Assembly: GCA_030549335.1 (NCBI GenBank)
Contig: CM060193.1
Coordinates: forward strand, 62,173,646-62,237,645
Reading direction: 5' to 3'
Origin: Pontederia crassipes
Lineage: Eukaryota > Streptophyta > Magnoliopsida > Commelinales > Pontederiaceae
Length of the DNA stretch: 64,000 nt
Part shown: one piece after another, positions 59,641 to 64,000 of the stretch
How the letters are laid out: every line of letters starts with the position of its first letter
Numbering within the stretch: the stretch's first letter is position 1
The notes under the pieces: model-generated
The model's input: the letters and a program-made list of their open reading frames with translations, nothing else
Database searches by the model: none
What the model was told of the DNA's origin: nothing
Position numbers and translations under genes: made by a program

Positions 59641-62600
59641 GTCAAAGAAAAATTAAAAAAATAATGATCGAGAGGATAGAGAGGTTATATGCAAAATATG
59701 CAGAATATGAGAATAGCCATTGTACTGAACCACCCCATTGGACACGCACGTTGTCTGTTGAGAACTTTGGATAAAGATCACTAGGGATGGCTCCCTTTGT
59801 TATCGTACTATAATTGGTACTGTGCGAAATTTCTTATACGATACACCGACTATAATCTTATTATTGTAGGCACCATCAACTACAAGGTTTCGTCTTCACC
59901 TCCAAGCCGAGGGACAGAGCGCTCTTCGGGGCCTGAGGACTGGCCGGCAACTTGGGTTACAAAATGTCATTTTGGAATCATATTCTGCACTCCTGGTGGA
60001 TATCATTAGTGGCAAATGCAAAACGTCACGGCGATTATGGTCCTTAACTTATGAACTATTTACTCACATCAATTTTTTTTTGTAAAATTTAAATATGATT
60101 ATTGTCCAAGAACGGTTAAATCGGGTTGATCATTTGGCTATCTTAAGAAGAAATGTTAATGTCGATATTTTTTGGAAGAATAATCCTTCATCCAACATAT
60201 TTTGTATTATGACCATATGGGTCACCTTATTAGCTAATATATGAACTTGTAGTGTAACGTGGTTCTTAAATTTATCATCGTATATAATTAATTAAATTTA
60301 GGTGTTTAGCTTTTTGGATGGTATCAGAACAAGTTAATGATGGCAAAAGAATTGAAAATAAATAAATGGACAAAATTTCTCCGGTTCTACAAGAAGAAGA
60401 AGATCACAATTCACATGGGAACGCATTAATTAAGAGGAATCATTTCTGCCCACAGACGTGGGATCAACTATAGAAAAAAAATGTCCTAGGAAAATTATTC
60501 AAAAAGAAGAGGTAGATGATGCCATAAACCTTACAAACTAGAAGAACAAATATTGTAATAAATATGTCATCGACCTGTTGAACATTAAAATCCTGTCAAC
60601 AAAAACAGTATATGTGGGGTAAGAAAATTGACTGTGGATATTGATTCCACCTTAGTTCCTCAACAAAAAAAATGGGGAGAAAAAGACATTATTTTATGCA
60701 TTAGTTATAACATGCATGCTAAACTACATATTATGGTGAAATGTTTAAAGAAGGAAGGGGTTGATTTATTTAAATATAGATTGATGGGTGCATGTATTAT
60801 TATGAAGATAATATATAGATATATGTGTTTAAAAAACTAAATGCTTTCTACATATAATTTATATGATCCTTTGGTAGGATCTTTGTATTATTACTCAGTC
60901 TTTTTTATTAAGAAAAAGTTGAGTGGAATGGAAGGAGGTCAAAGAGTATTAGCTAGCTTTGATAGTTACCACCCTCCTTAGCTCTATTATAAGCTTATAG
61001 GTCTATTTTCAGATATATAGCTGTCCAATTCAACTTTAGGCGTTGGAAAATAATTGTGATTCCCACATGCTTCTCTATCACCAGATTGGTGCAGCCCAGT
61101 GAGGGATGTCTCCTCAGCAAGCGCACCACTCTTGGTCATGGCATGGCTGTGTTATATATTCCCTCAATTAAGTTGTCACCATCAAATATCATCTTAGCTT
61201 GTTGTCACTGCCACCACCTCTCACCCCCTTAATATCCACAGTTTACATGACACCTTACCCGATCTGTTAAAGCAGACAATTCAGCTGATGGAAAAAAATA
61301 TTTATTTACAGCCTTCAATTTGGGTTCATGTGCATCTATCTATCTCTCTCCACCCCACAGCAGGCATCATGCAGGCAGTAGCCATGATTGCTGGCTTCAC
61401 GGCCACTGTGCTGTAAGAATAGTATAAGAAAAAAAGAAAATGAGAGAGAGACTATGCCAGCAATTGCAGTATTGCATCATGCTGAAAACAGTTAGATGAT
61501 GGTGCATCAGAGTTCCCATCAAATTGCTCATCATCTTTCCTCTTCTCCTCATTTTGTGGTACTCCAAGGCATCATTGCACCATGTTATCTCCTCAATCAT
61601 TATTCTTCGAGTTCCATTATCATGTCGGCTGGACGCAATAACTTTTTTCCTTGCCGTCCAACCTGCCACTGGAACAACTGGTCTTCCCTTTTGTTGTGCA
61701 TGCAGTAGATTAATACAGAAGTCTTTGTATCCTTGTGCGGATTCATTAATTGTTATTTAGTGGCAATAATTAGCATAGCCAATCATCTACACGAACCTGT
61801 CCAACATATAGGACCCGAGAAGAAGTTTAACTTTTATCAGTGACCACAGGAAGTTGTCAGGAACAGGCTTGAAAACGATAAAAGCAATTTAATCCTAAAA
61901 GGAATCACTTACATGAAAGTTATTATAAATTTTTTTGTGTTAATCATATAAGGTCCAAAATCCATTGAATGGTCGCTGAATAACGGCCAAGATATCATGT
62001 TACTCCCTGTTGTGCTTCAGTTCTCTTCTCATTCTTGGTACTAATATGATCAAAGAGCAGTGTTATGTTGTGTGTGCCGTGCTAGTTTACATCTGCTTCA
62101 TCTGATTTGCTGACCCAAGTCTTCTATCGTCCAAAGGACAAAAATTTTGGTGACAGCCAACTTTCTAGCTAGAGGCATGCATATTGTGTCACAGATCTCT
62201 TGTGCTAATTAAACACTTGGTTAGTCAGGCATGAACAAGATACTATTCCATCAACAAAAAGTACAAGCCTGCCACATCATCTCACTAAGGCACTTGACAG
62301 CTCGAGCTATATAAGACATTGCAAACTTGATGCGACAGAAGCTCCTATATTATAATATGCATCTTGGGAGCTAGACCTCTTTCTTATTTCTAACCTTGTT
62401 AATTACAAGCAAACTTTTAGATGTTGTGTCATAGTATCCCCACTTTCAACATATATATGAACCTCTTTATTAATGATTGCACTGGTGCAACACATCATTG
62501 CTTGTATAGTGAAATGAAAAAAAAAACTAAGCAGCCTTTGTAAAGTCTAATGGTGGTTGCACTTTCACATGACTGTCAAGTTGCATTGCACATTCAATTA

Positions 62601-64000
62601 CTGCTTGATTCAATACTTATATCATCTCAACATAATAGTGAGAGAGTACCAAGTGCATATTGCAGACATGTATGCTGCACATATTACATTGTGTGGTTGT
62701 GTACACTTCAAATTATTTTTTTGCAATCAGCCTTATTTCTTTAATATTCAATTATGGTTGAGTATGACAATCAGCTATATAACCTTGAGACCTTCACTGT
62801 CCTTCATTCTCACTGGAGCAAGCCCTACCAGATCAACAAAATGGATTCAAAAGAGGACTTCTACGTGCATCCATGGCCACACTCGCCCCCACCCCTCTTA
62901 AATATGTAACCGATATCCAGCTTTCTAAGACAGAAAGGAAAGTAACAATTTTGATCCTTCCAAAAACCTTGATCTGATTTGAAAACCAAAGCTTGGCGAT
63001 TTGGTCCATTCCCACCCCCTCTTCTGGCCCTCTAGTGGGGTGAGGATGCATTTAATCCAGGTGACAAACACAACTGATAATATTTATAGTCCTGAGCTAG
63101 TGAGCTGTATACATAAATTGGCATGACAATGTTGTTGCACTCACTCGGCTTATTTCAGCACTGCACCACTAGAAACATTTCAGAAGCACAACACAGAGGA
63201 TACTGTTACCATCCTACCCAATTGATGCATTGCTTTGGTTTGAGCTGTGAAGCAGAAGGTTGCTATCTACCATGTGCAGCTATTACTCTCCATACTGAAT
63301 TTTCTGTGACCATCATCAACAAGCCTTGCAGCAGCAGTTAGCAGCAGCAGCAAACACCTCTTTTAAAACTTTTGGTCCCACAACCCTCTGTTTCCCTTTT
63401 CTTGGACCTTGCATCATCAGATACCTTTGTTTCTTTTATTTTCTCTTTAATGTCTGAGCTTTACCTTGGATTAATTACTTTTTGCTTTTTTATTGTGCGG
63501 CGGAAGTGATTATCCTTTTTAAGATCTCAATAAATCTATTCATAAGGCTGATTAGTTAAAGTTGATTAGTCAATTTTGTCTTCACCTTTAACCCAATGAT
63601 TGTTGTTATAGCAAATTAAGTGGAGCAGAGAAAGGGACAAAGTTTGAAGTATTGAAAGGAAGAGAGACTGGCAGATCTCAGCAAATACATGCTATTCAAC
63701 AGACATTTCAAATCAGACTTCATGCCTCATGCTACCTAACATAAAAAAAATAATTAATAATTGAGTGGATAAGAGCCTCCCTATAAATCTTTATGACAAA
63801 GCCTGACGATTTATAGAAATAACAAAACCTGTGATGAATCTTTTCAGTACGTTTTTTTGTGTAAGGGTGATAAAAAAAATTTTCTTGCATGACAAGACTG
63901 AGGAGAAGTAAAGAAAGTCTGGGCAGCATGGAATAACACCAATCTGTTTGCTATCTCAATAGCCCTATCAAACAATTCTGCTGCCTCTCTGCATTAGCAG
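59641..64000. other. No recognisable gene
   Basis: From 59641 to about 61050 AT-rich spacer; a TGGTATCAGAAC string at 60319-60330 resembles a tRNA-Met primer-binding site but no LTR edge precedes it. From 61050 to 64000 the sequence is less repetitive, with TATATAAG at about 62308, CAG-rich sequence at 63328-63352 and no transposon signature. It could be the upstream region of a gene beyond the window. Open frames of up to 114 codons show no domain. Confidence 0.5.

Noticed and set aside
60319..60330. TGGTATCAGAAC resembling a tRNA-Met primer-binding site
   Set aside because: One mismatch, no LTR edge directly before it and no gag after it; may be chance.

Overview
This is nuclear DNA from a flowering plant, most likely a monocot. 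The evidence is spliced genes with plant-type introns, plant lineages of Ty3/gypsy, Ty1/copia, CACTA, hAT, L1 and RTE elements, very AT-rich spacers with dinucleotide and trinucleotide runs, and GC-rich exons in the one recognisable enzyme family. The species cannot be named from the sequence. I found no intact protein-coding gene: every recognisable host gene and transposon gene is interrupted by stops, frameshifts or truncation.

Layout. 1-2490: AT-rich, no gene. 2494-4644: a tRNA-Met primer-binding site and one LTR of a minus-strand Ty3-like element, carrying a cluster of short palindromes. 4645-8026: a 1.5-1.6 kb unit present twice, with CACTA-like subterminal repeats between and within the copies. 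9202-10765: a GH5 endoglucanase-type gene with a C-terminal ricin-B-like domain, broken. 11520-15480: Ty1/copia RNase H and gag remnants with a CACTA-type end between them. 17800-18750: a second GH5 copy, complete at its 5' end but broken and cut short where an Athila-like LTR begins. 18751-22078: that LTR, a tRNA-Asp primer-binding site and a decayed gag. 22083-23965: an unexplained duplication. 24282-24779: a hAT-like MITE. 25834-26638: a large GC-rich foldback element.

28318-31066: an RTE LINE 3' end, then a minus-strand pseudogene of the exosome subunit RRP45 with six recognisable exons and its promoter. 32865-33078: a short retroposon with a 17-bp target duplication and an RTE-type tail. 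34766-44101: a nearly complete minus-strand Ty3/gypsy element (Tekay/Del-like, with chromodomain) with both LTRs, PBS, gag, protease, RT, RNase H and integrase, all interrupted. 48068-53090: a decayed plus-strand L1 LINE carrying a 58-bp CACTA micro-element and a hAT-like insertion. 53258-55200: a CACTA element with a Transposase_24-like fragment. 55285-58464: members of a hAT-like family, two with 8-bp target duplications. 56481-59640: possibly an old LTR. 59641-64000: low-complexity-poor spacer with no recognisable gene.

The window is therefore mostly a layered transposon graveyard around a locally duplicated GH5 gene and a duplicated exosome gene. No undescribed multi-gene system is visible. 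The most informative signals are nested or boundary-defined insertions (58-bp CACTA, 17-bp TSD retroposon, 8-bp TSD hAT family), the foldback element, and the independent inactivation of the two GH5 copies. All coordinates of exons and element ends were read by eye and may be off by a few bases.
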